From positions 14,371,827 to 14,435,826 of the forward strand of contig CM026551.1 in the NCBI GenBank assembly GCA_015143295.1: DNA of 64,000 bases, in the 5' to 3' direction. The notes below the pieces were generated by a model. It did no database searches. It was not told the DNA's origin and saw nothing but the letters and a program-made list of their open reading frames with translations. How positions within the stretch are numbered: position 1 is the stretch's first letter; every line of letters starts with the position of its first letter. The stretch is from Tetracentron sinense. Its lineage: Eukaryota; Streptophyta; Magnoliopsida; Trochodendrales; Trochodendraceae. Below are positions 11,920-25,200 of this stretch, one piece after another. Both the position numbers and the translations under genes were made by a program.

Positions 11920-12304
11920 GGGTCAGGATTCTCTCAAGTTCAACTTGAGAGAATCTCTCAAGTTTGAACCCCTAGAGGTCGCCAAGTGTCTTTTTTTGAC
12001 ACCCCTTAACCATGGGTACGGTTCACCCACCACTCGGGTTCACTCACCCATCCTTTGGTTTTTTTTTTTTATATTAATTATTATTTGTTAAATTAAAAAA
12101 GAGTTTTTGAATATTAAAAACAGTTTTTTAATTTAAAAAATAATAATTAATATTTAAAAAAAAAAAACCAAGGATGGGTGAGTGAACCCTAGGGGTGGGT
12201 GAACCTTACCCACGGTTAAGGGGTGTCAAAGGAGACACGTGGCGACCTCTAGGGGTTCAAACTTGAGAGATTCTCTCAAGCTGAACTTGAGAGAATCCTG
12301 GGCC
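11920..12304. mobile_element. Foldback MITE with 9-bp target duplication
   Basis: A 385-bp element folding on itself over nearly its whole length. The left arm runs from CAGGATTCTCTCAAGTTCA to CACTCACCCATCC. The right arm is its near-exact complement, ending GAGAATCCTGGGCC. The flanking 9-bp duplication TTATTATAA is perfect (11911-11919 and 12305-12313), which points to a Mutator-type MITE. The arms carry a nested smaller hairpin (TCTCTCAAGTTCAACTTGAGAGA, 11930-11952). No coding capacity. Confidence 0.82.
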
Positions 12305-12313
12305 TTATTATAA

Positions 12314-12558
12314 ATACTACATGCAAGAGACAGTAATAGAATGTAAAATAAAATTAATCTTTATTAATCAAATGTGACATTGGCTTTCGAGGGCATACTA
12401 AACTAACAAATTATTGTCGTTAGGGGCTATTACTGCCTCCTTCTTCGCAAAAAGGGGGTTACGTAATTTAAGGCATGTGTTATTAGATAAGGGCTAATCC
12501 TATTGAAATACATTGGAGTGATCTAATCCTATGATACTCATCACATTCTCAATAGAAA
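12314..12558. other. Intergenic spacer, nothing recognised
   Basis: Short stretch between the foldback element and the second PP2 duplication unit. No reading frame or repeat that I can support. Confidence 0.5.
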
Positions 12559-12616
12559 GAAATGGCTTACAAATACTGGCAAGCCCCTTCCAATTCAATT
12601 TGATCAATCTTCAACC

Positions 12617-14124
12617 TCATTTTGGCTTGAGCTTAACACCTTCAAGAACCATGCTACCCTTCCACCATGAAGTAGCCACTTCATACATACCAAACCTAAC
12701 AGTGCCAGCTCGGTCGGCCGGAACAGTAAACTGGCCGCCGAAGATCTCATGCCACACATTATGTCTATTCTTGTACGGCTCCAGGATCTCGCTCCTCTCG
12801 TCCTCCTTCCCATTTGCTTGCACCTTGAACTTGATTCTTGCCGAATGCCAACCAAATGCATCGACCTTGAACTTCACGACATAGTAAATTCCGTATGTCT
12901 TTGATGCAGCGAGCTTAGAGAGCTCCAATTCTCGAGTAACTTCGATCCAATTAACCTGAATGAGCTCCGCGCCATTTTCAAAACTAACCAATGTAACCAC
13001 CCCAAATAAGCAAAGATGTTGAGATAAGAACCAAAAAAAAACAAAATTTAAGGGTCTATTCTTTTGCTGAGACTTATAAAGCTTGGTACTTTACATTTTG
13101 TCATGGTAGTTTATAAGAAATTTGGGCCACTTTGTCAAGGTTTTTAACAAGATAAATTATTACCGTCATGAGATTTCAAGTCTTTACTATTTTTCATAAG
13201 TTTGAAATCATTCATTTTTTGTATTTAAAGCCTTACAGGAATTGCAACCCAATAGATGAGAAACATCCATGTATCAAGTTCTCAAAAGAAAATGCATTTT
13301 GTCCATTGACAAAACTTGCAAAGTGCCGGACTTTTTAAGTCTCCATAAAAGAACAAACCCTAAACAGAAATAATTTCCGTTCCTACATTGATTCCTCTGG
13401 AAGTTTGATCCATTTCCAGAAACGTCTATCTTTGCCCCACTTGATGTTTAAAGCCTTCGCGGAGATGTGAAACGTCCCTCGTTCATCTTTAATTTGATTA
13501 TCCTACAGAAATTCACGTATATTTTTAAAATAACAAATATGCCCCCTCTCTACATGTATTTCTTAAAATGACAAATATTTCCCTCTACTCTATATGTATT
13601 TTCCAAAATGACAAAAATATCCCTATATTTATTTTCTACAACGATAAAAATACCCCTCTTCACATATATTCTAAATAATGACAATTGTTCAACTAAAAAA
13701 TTTACAAAAATACATTTTTATATATTTATATTGAAATGACAAAAAAACACTACTCTTACATGTGACTTTAAATGTTCCGTTACTCCAATCATTAGCAAGT
13801 AACATCAAAAATAAAATCCACCTTATTTTTAAGAGTGCAAGTAAACAACAAAAACATGAATGAAAATTTCATATTTTACGGTAAATATTCTTACACTATA
13901 AATGATTTACGTCGTAAAACCATTTACATGCAAACAAACGGAGCCATGAAAATGAAGTAAATGAAATCAAAAGAAAATGAATTCAAATTAAGAACAACAT
14001 TTCTAGCCTGACTTGAACGATTGTTAGGATTAGGCAACAATTATCACGAAATGAACAAGGAAGTTTAACTTACAGCTACCCAATGAGGATTAGTGTCCTC
14101 TTTTACTTGATGGGATTTGGCCAT
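12617..14124 (-). CDS. PP2-A-type phloem protein 2-like lectin, copy 2
   Basis: Three minus-strand exons: 14124-14074 (starts MAKSHQVKED), 13502-13387 and 12983-12617 (stop TGA). Introns are GT..AG with the same phases as copy 1; the product is 177 aa. Over the 121 residues of exon 3 I count 17 differences from copy 1, and the conserved PP2 blocks are all kept (AELIQVNWIEVTREL, IYYVVKFKVDAFGWHS, RHNVWHEIFGG, FGMYEVAT). Exon 2 is 12 bp shorter than in copy 1 (four codons missing after DER). Introns are longer (571 and 403 bp), and intron 1 contains a degenerate minisatellite. The frame is intact, so this copy looks functional. Role is inferred from the family: a carbohydrate-binding phloem or stress lectin. 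Confidence 0.9.
13524..13750. repeat. Degenerate minisatellite in PP2 copy 2 intron 1
   Basis: About five diverged copies of a unit of roughly 45 bp containing AAAATGACAAA.AT..CCCTCT and then ACATGTATTTT. The corresponding intron of PP2 copy 1 is only 150 bp and lacks the array, so it expanded after the gene duplication. Confidence 0.6.
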
Positions 14125-14204
14125 GTTCAAGTTTTTTCTCTACCGAGTAGAAGGAAGTAAAAAAATCTCAGATTGGTGACACAATTTCTCCAAGTTCCAT
14201 TTAA

Positions 14205-14360
14205 GACATTTATATACCTTGAATGGACAAAGATCAACATCACATTACAGTTGCAATTACGCATAATGTTATCATAGATTCCATTTAAGACATTTATATA
14301 TGGACAAAAATCAACATCACATTACAGTTGCAATTACGCATAATGATATCATAGAACACG
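14205..14360. repeat. Tandem duplication upstream of PP2 copy 2
   Basis: A segment of about 80 bp occurs twice in a row, from CCATTTAAGACATTTATATA to GCAATTACGCATAATG. Copy 1 has a single version, now split by the solo LTR. The repeat lies 80-240 bp upstream of the start codon, in the presumed promoter. Confidence 0.7.
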
Positions 14361-15080
14361 TATCTGCCGTAGAAGAAAAATCAAACTGAAGCATCTACAA
14401 TCCATCGTTTAACGGTGTCGATGAGCCAAGGTCTCTATCACTGCCATTTCATGAATCACGTTTTAGCTTTTCTTGAAGCTGTATTAGTTGGAGAATCATT
14501 CTCACTTTCAAAAAAGAAAAGAGAAAAATTAAAACTTGCTTTTGCTTTTCAAGGAACTTCATTCTCATTCTCACTGGTGATGGCATAATAATAACCATAG
14601 CAATGGGAAGTTGCTAAAATGCACCTTTTGGTGAAACGTATAAGCAAGAGGCTCCGCTTATTTTGGTGCATCTTTCACACCAAGTATCTATTCTACAATC
14701 CAAAAACTTTGGTTTCCAAGTGTTCACTAAAAAAGTGGCTTTAAATTGGGACTCAAATATTCTTTAAAGACGACTCTACATTTCTTGATTCAATGGATTA
14801 TCACTATTTGATTAAATATAGAGAATCAATTTTGAGCATCACCAACAAGTTCTCTCTCTCTCTCTTCCCATAAGCCCGAGACATAGAGTTAAGTCACCAA
14901 GTCGGAGTTCATGAATTATTCAGCTAGGAAAAAAAATTGAAAAAATACTGACAAAATTAACTGGTCACTAGCATATAAGGACTCTTGTTTATTCAGGAAG
15001 GTATGATCCAACTATGTAGCTTTTCGCAAAGTTGAAACGTAGCATATATACAGGGAGTCATTATTCGATTCTCTTGCACT

Positions 15081-15959
15081 ATAATCAACTTGATAAAGTA
15101 GCCTTGGTTGCCAGATTAAAATACAGCCCCTGTTTAATGGGTGTCTTTCACTGAGAATGCATAAAAGGATCGTCACCGATCCAGATCCAGATCCATACGT
15201 ACGCTTATGTCTTTTGTTGCATTGTAGTTTTAAGCAAGGTGTTCTGTAACTTTTATGACCGAATACAACACATCAAATGGCTAGGATCATTCAATCACGC
15301 CAAATTTCATCTGACGAGATGGATCTTTTTGATTCATGAACTGATGGTTACCCACTCAGCAACATGCTTCATAAAGCCCTAGCGAGCCAACAATGTTCGC
15401 CAGTTTATTGAACCAGAACATTTCAATCGATGGGCGATGGGCCAGTTACTTAAGTGAGTATAATTGCTATAATCACAATGCAATAGAAGGAAGAGGGGAA
15501 GAATTACAGGCTAAGAAAGCTTAAAAAGTTCCATGTAAATAACTTGTTTAAAGAGTTACTACAGTTACAAAAGAGTAATTGGAAGAAAAAGCATTCAAAA
15601 TGCTACAGGATTTCTAGGAGGAATAGCCAGTGAGCAGCTATCTTTTACACAATTTTTACCTTGGCCTTGCATTTGGAAACATCAGCAAGACACAATCTTC
15701 TCCATGAAATTACAGTATCAGCTATCAAACAAACAACCCACTGAGTTTTCTGATGTGTAAACACTTTGACCATCTGTAATTTTTCAGATATTTTTATTCT
15801 CAGCTGGAATGTCACTGTAATCACTGCTTTTTAATCATTTCCAAGATCACAGGGAAACCCAAGATCGCTGCACGCTAATATTCCCGCCATCACCATACAA
15901 CGTAAAAGTGTATACGATTTGCCTCAAGAGACTCTGTACCAAACACCTCACCGCAGGTA
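15081..15959. other. Intergenic between PP2 copy 2 and the Myb-like gene
   Basis: No coding sequence recognised. Both flanking genes read leftwards, so this should hold the far-upstream region of PP2 copy 2 and the 3' end of the Myb-like transcript. I cannot place a cleavage site. Confidence 0.45.
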
Positions 15960-16137
15960 AAATTACATGAGCCTTGTACAACTACTGGTTTGTGTCATAT
16001 GTCTCTCTTGCTTTGAGTAGATTTGGGCACTAATGCTGTGAGAGGACTTCAACTTGTTCCAGAAATAACTTGTTTCTATGCTCAACAATGTGACCAACCA
16101 TTTGGTTCCACCATTATTGCGCAATAAGCCTCTACTC
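15960..16137 (-). repeat. Decayed tandem copy of the last Myb-gene exon
   Basis: Read on the minus strand, this segment repeats most of the terminal exon with an offset of 162 bp. It gives WNQMVGHIVEHRNK then [12 protein letters not shown], a TAG stop, then CPNLLKARETYD. It lies just after the stop of the intact exon, so it would be 3' UTR. The internal stop shows it is not translated as part of the protein. Confidence 0.8.
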
Positions 16138-16298
16138 AAGAAGCAAAAGGTTTTCCATCGTAAGCCTCTCTTGCTTCGAGTAGATTCGGGCAATAACGTT
16201 GTGAGAGCACTTCAACTTGTTCCATAAATGGCTTATTTTTATGCTCACCAATGTGACTGACCATTTGGTTCCAACGTTTCTGGCAAACATCTCCAGAC
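16136..16298 (-). CDS. Exon 9 (last) of the Myb-like gene
   Basis: Acceptor TTTGATTTCAG at 16299-16309. Encodes [12 protein letters not shown] through [13 protein letters not shown], then TGA. It contains the final Myb-type helix with the conserved KRWNQMV signature, and enters in phase 2 from exon 8 (split Arg codon). A decayed tandem copy follows immediately. Confidence 0.92.
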
Positions 16299-19200
16299 CT
16301 GAAATCAAAGAGAAGGACAAAATCTGTGGTTAAGGAGAGTAGACATCCTGAGGAGATGTCTATCAAGAGCATCATATGAATGGAAGAAGTCAAGAAGATG
16401 CAAAGTTTGAGATTTGAGGTGCACACAAGAACTGAAGTAGCAGATATCCTTGAATATACACAAGACTAATGATGTATAACCCCTAGGAGCCACTCACTAT
16501 ATTATAATGACCCCCTGTCAACAGTTCATGCATCCTTGATGATATGGACCGTCTTGGATTGCATTTAGTCCAAAAATAATCAGTTCTAAATATCAAATTT
16601 GAGTGCCTAACTCTAAAGGTCAACAATGTTCAAAATGTGTGGATATGATCCACCGTGATGGGGTGAAGCTGTGAGGATAGTTCATTTGAAACAATCTTGC
16701 AGCCATGTGCATATGGGTGGCGAAACATTTTAAGAGGATCCAGACTGACTAGTAGATACACCAAGTTTACAGTTAGGAAACATTGACCGTTGTTATATCA
16801 TGAACCCAAAGCTGTTACATGTTTCTGTAATTTATGCAAATTATCCAATAAAGCTAATACTCCATCTGGAATGGACTCCAGTTCCGTATGTAAATTTGGC
16901 CAAGATCATAACTACATAAATGTGGACTGTCAACTCCGATTTTATCCTAGCAAAACCAAGTTAACTGAGTGAAAGTGAAGGCAGTATGCAATATGATAAT
17001 GAACACACATATCACAGAAATAGAATTAATTACAGGTGGAACAATAAATTTATATAAACCAGAGTTTGTACAAAGAATCTGTTTGACAAAGTAACTCGGT
17101 TAGTTCCATGCCAAACAGTGAATTCTTTCAGGTGATATATGCACTATATAAATACTATGAGCATGACTTGCATGAGAATCCACTGAAAGCGGCAATATTG
17201 CATAAGTGAATCATGATAGAGACAAACAGAGTAGAAGTACATACGAGCCACTAGGAAAAATTGTGGAATCAGACATCAGACTGGGTGCTTGGTTCCAGGC
17301 AAAACCAAGTTCCAAGGCAGTTAATGGAACGCTTTGAAAATTCTGTATATACACATTATTTCATAATCCACAAGGAGTTCAATGAAACCACTTTTTACAC
17401 ATTAAAAAAAATGTGGTATAAGCATACACCAGCAAATGAAATAAACATGGACCGCTGGACCACTATAAGAATTGATTTTACAAAACTGTGGGAGTAACCA
17501 AATTGTTAAAACTGTAATCTTGCTGAAACATGGAAGTCAGCATCCAAAAGATGTGAAGTTAAAAGTATCGACTTCTTATTAGAGTTACCTGTGCTCGAGA
17601 AGATTGTCCCAATCCACATCTTCTATGCAGCAAGCATCCAAGCTAAAAATTCTGCCATGGAATGAAGAATAAATTGGCATTCCACAAAAGCTTATTTTGT
17701 TCTGATCATAACTAAAATAAATTTTCAACCCCACAAGTTTCATTAGATAGACAATCAAGATTAGTGGAGAGACTATAAACTTGACTCGGTCAAAATAATT
17801 AAATACCCAATCAAAAAGGCTCGATTGAGTCGGGGGGGGAAATGACCTACAAGAATACAACACTCTTGAAACAAACCAAACTCAATAGGGTCAACCATTT
17901 TGAATTGATCTAGCTGGAAAGATCAAAAACCAGTTTAACTAGATACCAGATCTTAAATTAAACCATGGTTGAGTAAACTGGAAAAAATCTATATAGATCG
18001 TATTGTTGCTATCGTATTATTAGGTTCATAACCTAGACCTCCTTGGTGGGTCAGTCAACCACCCAAGTGTGCAAAAGTCCCACACGCAGGGAGGCTTTTG
18101 CCAATTGCCACTACTCTTTCCCTGACACAAGTATACTATACCTGTGTCATAAGCACAGCACTGATCACGAGAATCATGATTCTTTGGACATTGGGTCCCA
18201 CTTAGAAGATCTCATGAAGACCATAGCCTTCTGAACAGTTGCATTCCTCGGGACATGCTAAAAGGATAGTGAATACTCTGGGAGAAAGAACTATGTACAT
18301 CATATGGTCTAGATAATCTCATTGGGTCCATTTTAACTAGAAAATCTCTTGCATGGGATCCATTTACCCACAACATGATTGCTGTATGTGCCACAGGCAG
18401 GGAGGATAACTTTTGCATCTCAACATTTCCCTAACAGGTATTCCCATGAACCAAAATAGACACAGATAAGAAAACCGAATTCAAGTATACCATACACAAC
18501 TCCATCCCTCTGTAGATTATCAGAGATAAGAGCCTTACACATTCAGCAGCCGATAGTCATCAACATCAGCCCATTTGCCTTCAGCTACCATAGGTGATGA
18601 TAATTGGGCATACCTGAAAAACTATACAGTCAAGCCTCCCAAGGGAAAGATGATTTGACAAAAATGAGCTATTAAAATCAAATTTTATAGGAAATCTGCA
18701 AGACAAATCCAAATTTCCGTGAGGTTATATATGGTTACAACACTGCAATATTTCACCATATTACAAAGAAAATCAAAATATTGAAATTACTTATTCAGAC
18801 AATCAACCATAGAATGACAATATTGTATATTGATATTGCATAAGCAACAACCTATGGAACTTTCAATGTTTTATACCCAAATATCAACATCAATGCCTTA
18901 ACCCAAATACCTGGGAATGACAACATCATGTTTCACCATTCCGTTCTATTAAAAGTCGTAACTTCCTGTTAAATCATGTGTTACAAAATCTTTCATTACT
19001 ATCTCCATCCACATCATTTAACCTTCCCAACACCCTTCCAGAGCCTTCCAACTGTGTATGAATGCATCTATGGATCTTAGAATGTTTGTAATATCTACAT
19101 GAACACTATACATGTATGAAAGTAATCTATAATGCAAATGCAGCTCCATTCTTCCGCTTGCTATCCGCTGGGCCACTTGGAAAGAGAGACAACACAAAAT

Positions 19201-22200
19201 CATCAAAAGGGAAGGAGAGCTCACTCCCAAAGCTCTTCAACTCCATAGGTTGATTATTATTCAAGGTTGAACTTCTCCAGGAGTTTGCAGGCTATGAAAG
19301 CACCAATTCTTCATCCAACTGGAATCATTATTATCTAACAATAAATGATTTTGATTTTTTTCTACCAGATTTGTGTTGCCAACCACAAATAGTGGGGGAT
19401 AAGGCACACAGTCAAATAGGAGGAAAAGAAGATGGTACATATTAGAACCATAGTTACCAAACACCCGTATTATACCTGTACAGTGCCCGTATAATACTTT
19501 TAGGGGGGTCGCCATTTAAAACTGCGTACTTTACCGTGTAACGTATTACTTGTATCGCCGTTTAATACACAAATTACGTCTTAAACACATACAATATGCA
19601 TGTTTTTGCCGTACTTTTACCATGTTAAACGCATATTTGGTATTAAATGATTACTATTGGTTAATATCATGATTTTTATTGATTTATAATTATTAATTAT
19701 TCTATAATTTTCCCGTACTTTTGCAGTGTTTTTGCCATATAACCCCGTACTTCCCGAACAGATCATTGTCGTATTATACCCGTACCCATACTTGGTAACT
19801 ATGATTAGAACCTGACTACAAAATTATTTTTTAATGTGTTCAATAAAGAGGGTATATTCCTTGTAGCAAAATAACCTGGTCTTGCTACTAGATACGATAT
19901 AAGAATATAACCCATTATATGCCCCCACAATATAACTCATTAGAAATATGACCCAGTAATTCAAACCACTACTTTTGTTAACCATAATGTCATACACTTA
20001 AGGCCATGACATTATGGTCCCCAATCCAACAGCTTGGATTCCGACATACGTGCTCATGGTGCTATTGAACCACTGGTCTTTACATAAACCTCATCAACAT
20101 ATTGTATCGGCCATGAAGATTGAAATAAAGCAACACTGTTGAGATAAATTCCTACTGCAATCCTTTGGTTGGGGGTGCAGAGTGTTTCACTTGATGCAAT
20201 TCATAGATAAAAACTCCCAGCTAATCACATATATGCAAGAATTTCTACAATGGCTATCATCCTCCCCAGATCATTTTCCTAGTTCTTTCTGAGAATATAT
20301 TACTGATTCAGGTGATTCTCTGGCAAATTCAAAGTACTCTCCATTGACTGGAAGAGGACGAAACGAGGAAATCAAAGACCAATGGAGTTGAAATGGAATT
20401 TCCAAGCACAATTGACAGTATTATAGACCAAGAATATTCAAAACCAATGCAACCAAGATAATGAAAAAATAAAAGTACATACCATTTTTCACAGCATGCC
20501 GAAACGATTCGAGTGGACAATTTGTCACTAATAGCTCCCCAACAGATATTATCTCGCAACTGCCCAAAGCACAGTGAGTAAGACATTCACTTGGTGAATA
20601 AAAAAATACAGCATGACTCAGTTCTGTCGAAATGAAGACAAAAGTGATTTTTTTAAAGCCAAAACTAAACATTGGGAATTATGAATTGCACTTAGAACCT
20701 CATAAGTGCACTAGAAAGACTGGCATACTACACAAAGTCAAAGCATAGCCAAGAGGAATCCACCAACCATGCCATGCTTAGATTTCTTTTCCTCAAAGGC
20801 CTTCATGCGCAAATCCATGTTTACTAAATCAAATAAAGACTGGTATTCCTCCTGGGACCATCGTCCTGTTTCATGAAAAGGAAGAAGGACAAAATGCACC
20901 GATGAGAGAAGATGAAACCTTTAGTTATAATGAAGAGTAGTTACCACAAAATTCCAGCTAAGAACAAAAGGCTTAATAAATATGAATTAATATTAGAAAA
21001 AGACATTAAATTACGAAATCAGTATCTTGATTCAGAGTTCAATCAAGCCAAGCCACTGGATTTTTTTTTATAAGTTCAGAAATTTTGTTCACAAGAAATA
21101 AGGGAGTATACAGGAGGGCTGACAGTAGACAACTATCACCCCAAAAAAATTATCAACTATCCAAAAACACACCATACAGCCCAGAAAGAAATAAAAGAGG
21201 AATAGATTTTAAAAAAATCTCATCTAGGCTCTAAAATCTGCAGGTTTCTGGATGGCAAACTTTTTTAAGGGAAAGCACCGAAAAAGAAGAAATCCTCTCA
21301 TACTGGCAAACACTTCATCTTCTGTCATGGCTCTCTTTAAGAGCTTGACGGTTCTCCCAAGGCCTAGGGGAAGACCAAATGTAGACAGAGGTTAAGGACT
21401 ATTGACCAGATTTTTCTTGTGTAACTGCAAGGTAAAAATGGATGATGAACCGACTCCCCATCTTCCTCATATAGATATTACTTACATTTTTTAGCATTCT
21501 CCAAAGTCCAAACCCTACTCGTAGTGAGAATTTTATTTACGATTAACGTCTAGAGGAACAGAAAACTACTTTCAAATTAATCAGTAGCCGTTAGTATAGT
21601 AGGACTTAACTAAAAAAATTCTTACTTGGACCAAAGTCACTTGTCCCTCTTATTCTCCTTGGGCCATGAAATATTAAGTCGTTACAAAAGGCAATATATG
21701 GACTCCACCTCCCAATTCATTCACACTCTACTAATAATCGTCTTTCACGCTACATTTCCAGCCACTTATTTGAAATAGCTCTCTACAGATGCCTCCTTAC
21801 ACTTGGCAACACATCATCCCATAATTGAATCTCCTTCTTGAGTCCACTAAGAAAAGGATATGTTTGGACTTCGAAGAACACCAACTTCGCTTTTATAATT
21901 CCTTTTCACCTATCCAATGACTGTCCTCCACGTCTTTGCTTTCCCAGACACTATGAGCACCACATTTCCTGACAATGACTCCTCCACAAGCTATCCATTT
22001 CTGCAACGAAACACCACAACAATTTTCCCAAAAAAGCTTTGCTCACTTCCCTGAGAATTCTCATCCCAAAGACCTTCGTCTAGTAAACCGACTTCCATTC
22101 AACCAAGTAATATTTGCGAGATTCCTTGCCACTCCAAAGGAACCCCAGAAAGTAGGCATGCAAGACAAACCAATAAGACTGTGCCTACCTCCTTTAAACA

Positions 22201-25200
22201 GCAGATTAAATTTCCATCTTGTAAAAATTCTTCTCACATGTCAAAATATTTAGGTCCTAAAAGAACTTAGATCGGTAGTTTGCCTCAAGAAGAAAGCCCA
22301 AATAATTGGGGAGGGAAAGAGCCCACCTTGCAATGCAGGCACCAAGCCTACTCATTTAGACAACAGATTAAACTCCCGTGTTGCAAGTCTTCTCACAGTT
22401 AGAAATAACCGAGTCCTCAAAGGACTTGGGTAGTTTTAGTTTAGTTTAGTTTAGGGTTAAGGTTTGGAAGAATAGAGAGCTTAGCTATTCTCTCTCTTTC
22501 ATTAACATCTAGAAATGGAAATTACAAGTACGTCATTACTACATATACTCTAGCATAATAACACCCAAAAGTTTCTATACCATAAGGGTACAATAGACCA
22601 AAACAATATTCAACAGTCCCCCTCAAGTAGGAGCATAGATATCTCTCCTGCCCAACTTGAGCAGGAACCTCAATCTTGTTGTCACAGTATAGACTCATGG
22701 GTCCTTGAGCAGGAACCTCAATCTCTGATAGTAGCAATCGAACCCATAGGAGTTCACATACCCCATGTGTCATAGCTCTAAACTCTGCTTTTGCACTAAA
22801 TCTAGCTACTGGTTGCTTCTTGCTCCTTCATGTCACAAGGTTGCCACCCACAAATGAACAATACCCAAACATGGAGCACCTGTCTGTAATAGAGTCTGCC
22901 CAGTCTGCATCTATGTAGGCTTCTACCCATAAATCATCATGATTAGCATACATCAATCCTTTCCCAGGGGTGGATTTGAGACACCTAAGTATCTTGTACA
23001 TTGCCTCTATATGTTAGGTGGATGCATGCAAAAACTGATTAACAACACTAACGCCATATGCAATGTCTGGCCTGGTCAACGAGAGATAAATTAGGCGCCC
23101 TATAAGTCTCTGGTACCTCCATGAATCTGAAAGACGTTCTCCAATATCTTCACTAAGCTTGTGGTTCACATCAATAGGGGCGTCACTGGGTTTACAACCT
23201 ATCATCCCGGTCTCCTCAAGTAAGTCTAGCACATACTTTCTCTGAGAGACAAAAATATCTTCCTTTGATCTAACTACTTCCTCCCTAAGAAGTACTTCAG
23301 TCTTCAGATGGCCCAAATCCTTGATCTCAATTTTCACTGTTAACTTACTCGTTAGCTTTCCTATTTTATCATAATCATTCCCGGTCACCACAATGGCATC
23401 CACATACACAATAAGGATAGTAACTTTCTAGTGGGAATGCTTGATAAATAGTGTGTGGTCTGCTTGGCTCTACTTGTAGTCATTCTTTAACATGGCAATA
23501 CAAAATTTCTAAAACCAAGCACTAGGAAACTGCTTCAAGCCATATAATGTCTTTCTTAGCTTGCACACTCTCCCCTTGGCTGAGGAACTCAAGCCAGGAG
23601 GAGGTGTCATGTACATCTCTTCTTCTAAGTCACCATGTAGGATGGCATTCTTCACATCAAATTAGAATAGGAGCCAATCTTGGTTGGCAGTAAGAGACAA
23701 TAACACTCTTATAGAGTTCATCTTGGCTACGGGGGCGAAGGTCTCCTGGTAATCTATATCATGGGTCTAGGTGTATCCTTTGGCAACAAGCATTGCTTTG
23801 TACCTATCAATTGAATCATCGAAAAAATGTTTTACAGTAAAGATCCACTTGTAGCCCACTGGTCTTTTCCCTCTAGAAAGCTCAACAACATCCCAAGTGT
23901 CACTCTTTTCAAGAACCAGCATCTCCTCTTCCATTGCCTCTTACCACTTTGGCTGAGATAGAACATTTATCACATTATGAGGAATAGACATAAGACAAGG
24001 CAAAGGAGCAATACGAAGGAAATAAAGTAGAATATGTGACAAAGTTAGAAATAGGATAAGCACAAGAACAAACACCCTTCCTTAGAGCAATAGTAAGAAA
24101 AGAATCATCAATTAACTCAGGATTAGAATGAGGGACATTACTTTTAACTAATGGATTAGAGGAGACTTCTTGGAGGGAAGCATGAGGGACTTCGTTACTG
24201 TCTTTCTTCTGTCTTTCATATACCTTCAAAGTATGAATAATTTCCTCATGTCCATCACTATAACTATCGGGAGGCAACGAAGCTAGAACTGGCAGAGGAA
24301 ACTCAAAAACCATCTCTTCACTGATACTCGCCCCTTAAAGAGAGGTCTTCCTGTCAGAATAATAGGAAATGAACTCAAAGAATGTCACATCAATAAAGAC
24401 AAATACCCAACAAGAAGAAGGATGAAAACATCGGTAGCCCTTCTGACTCGAAGCAGACCCAAGGAATACACATTTGAGAGTTTTGGGATCAAGCTTTGTA
24501 CGGTCAGAACGAATGATATGAACAAAGCACACACCCAAACACTTTGGGAGGAATGGGAAACAAACACGTAGAGGGGGATAGCACCCGAATAGGGATCTGA
24601 AAAAGCAAAATATGAGATGGCATGTGATTGATGAGAGATTGCAGTTAAAAGAGCATGAGACCAAAAGATCTTCGGAACATTCATAGCAAATAACAAAGGC
24701 CTGGTCACTTCCAACAACTACAAGTGACGATTATTTTGCTCAGCCACACTATTTTGCTGAGGAGTACTGGCATAGGTGATCTGATGAATAATGTTATGGC
24801 TATCAAAATAAGAGGTAAGATGCCCAGACATATATTCCCCTCCATTGTCAAATCTAAGAATTTTAAGTTTCGCACCAAACTGAGTAATAGTCATGGCATG
24901 AAAAGATTTAAAAACTGAGCAGACCTCACTTTTAGATTTAAGAAGGTAAACTCAAGTAGTTCGTAAGAAATCATCCACAAAGCTAACAAAATAGTGAAAA
25001 CCAGACAATGAGAGGACTGGGGAAGGACCCCATACATTAGAATGAACCACATTGTTCCCACAAGAAGGATAAGAAGTTCTACAATGTTTAGCCAACTCAC
25101 ATGACTCACTGAAAAGAACTAACAGAACTGGAAATAGACAACTAAGCAAATAAATGCTTAAGTAACAAAAAAGACGGATGGCCAAGATGACAGACAATGC

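Larger units (their letters stand above)
12559..15080 (-). repeat. Segmental duplication unit, copy 2
   Basis: Homologous to 2160-4890 across the gene and its upstream region. This copy lacks the solo LTR. It has its own changes: a minisatellite in intron 1 and a local tandem duplication upstream of the gene (14205-14360). Confidence 0.8.

Noticed and set aside
12531..12884. Plus-strand 117-codon frame over PP2 copy 2
   Set aside because: Antisense shadow of the PP2 third exon. The same happens over copy 1 at 2350-2616.
13524..13750. CRISPR-like spaced repeats
   Set aside because: The units are degenerate, contiguous and intronic in a plant gene; this is a minisatellite.
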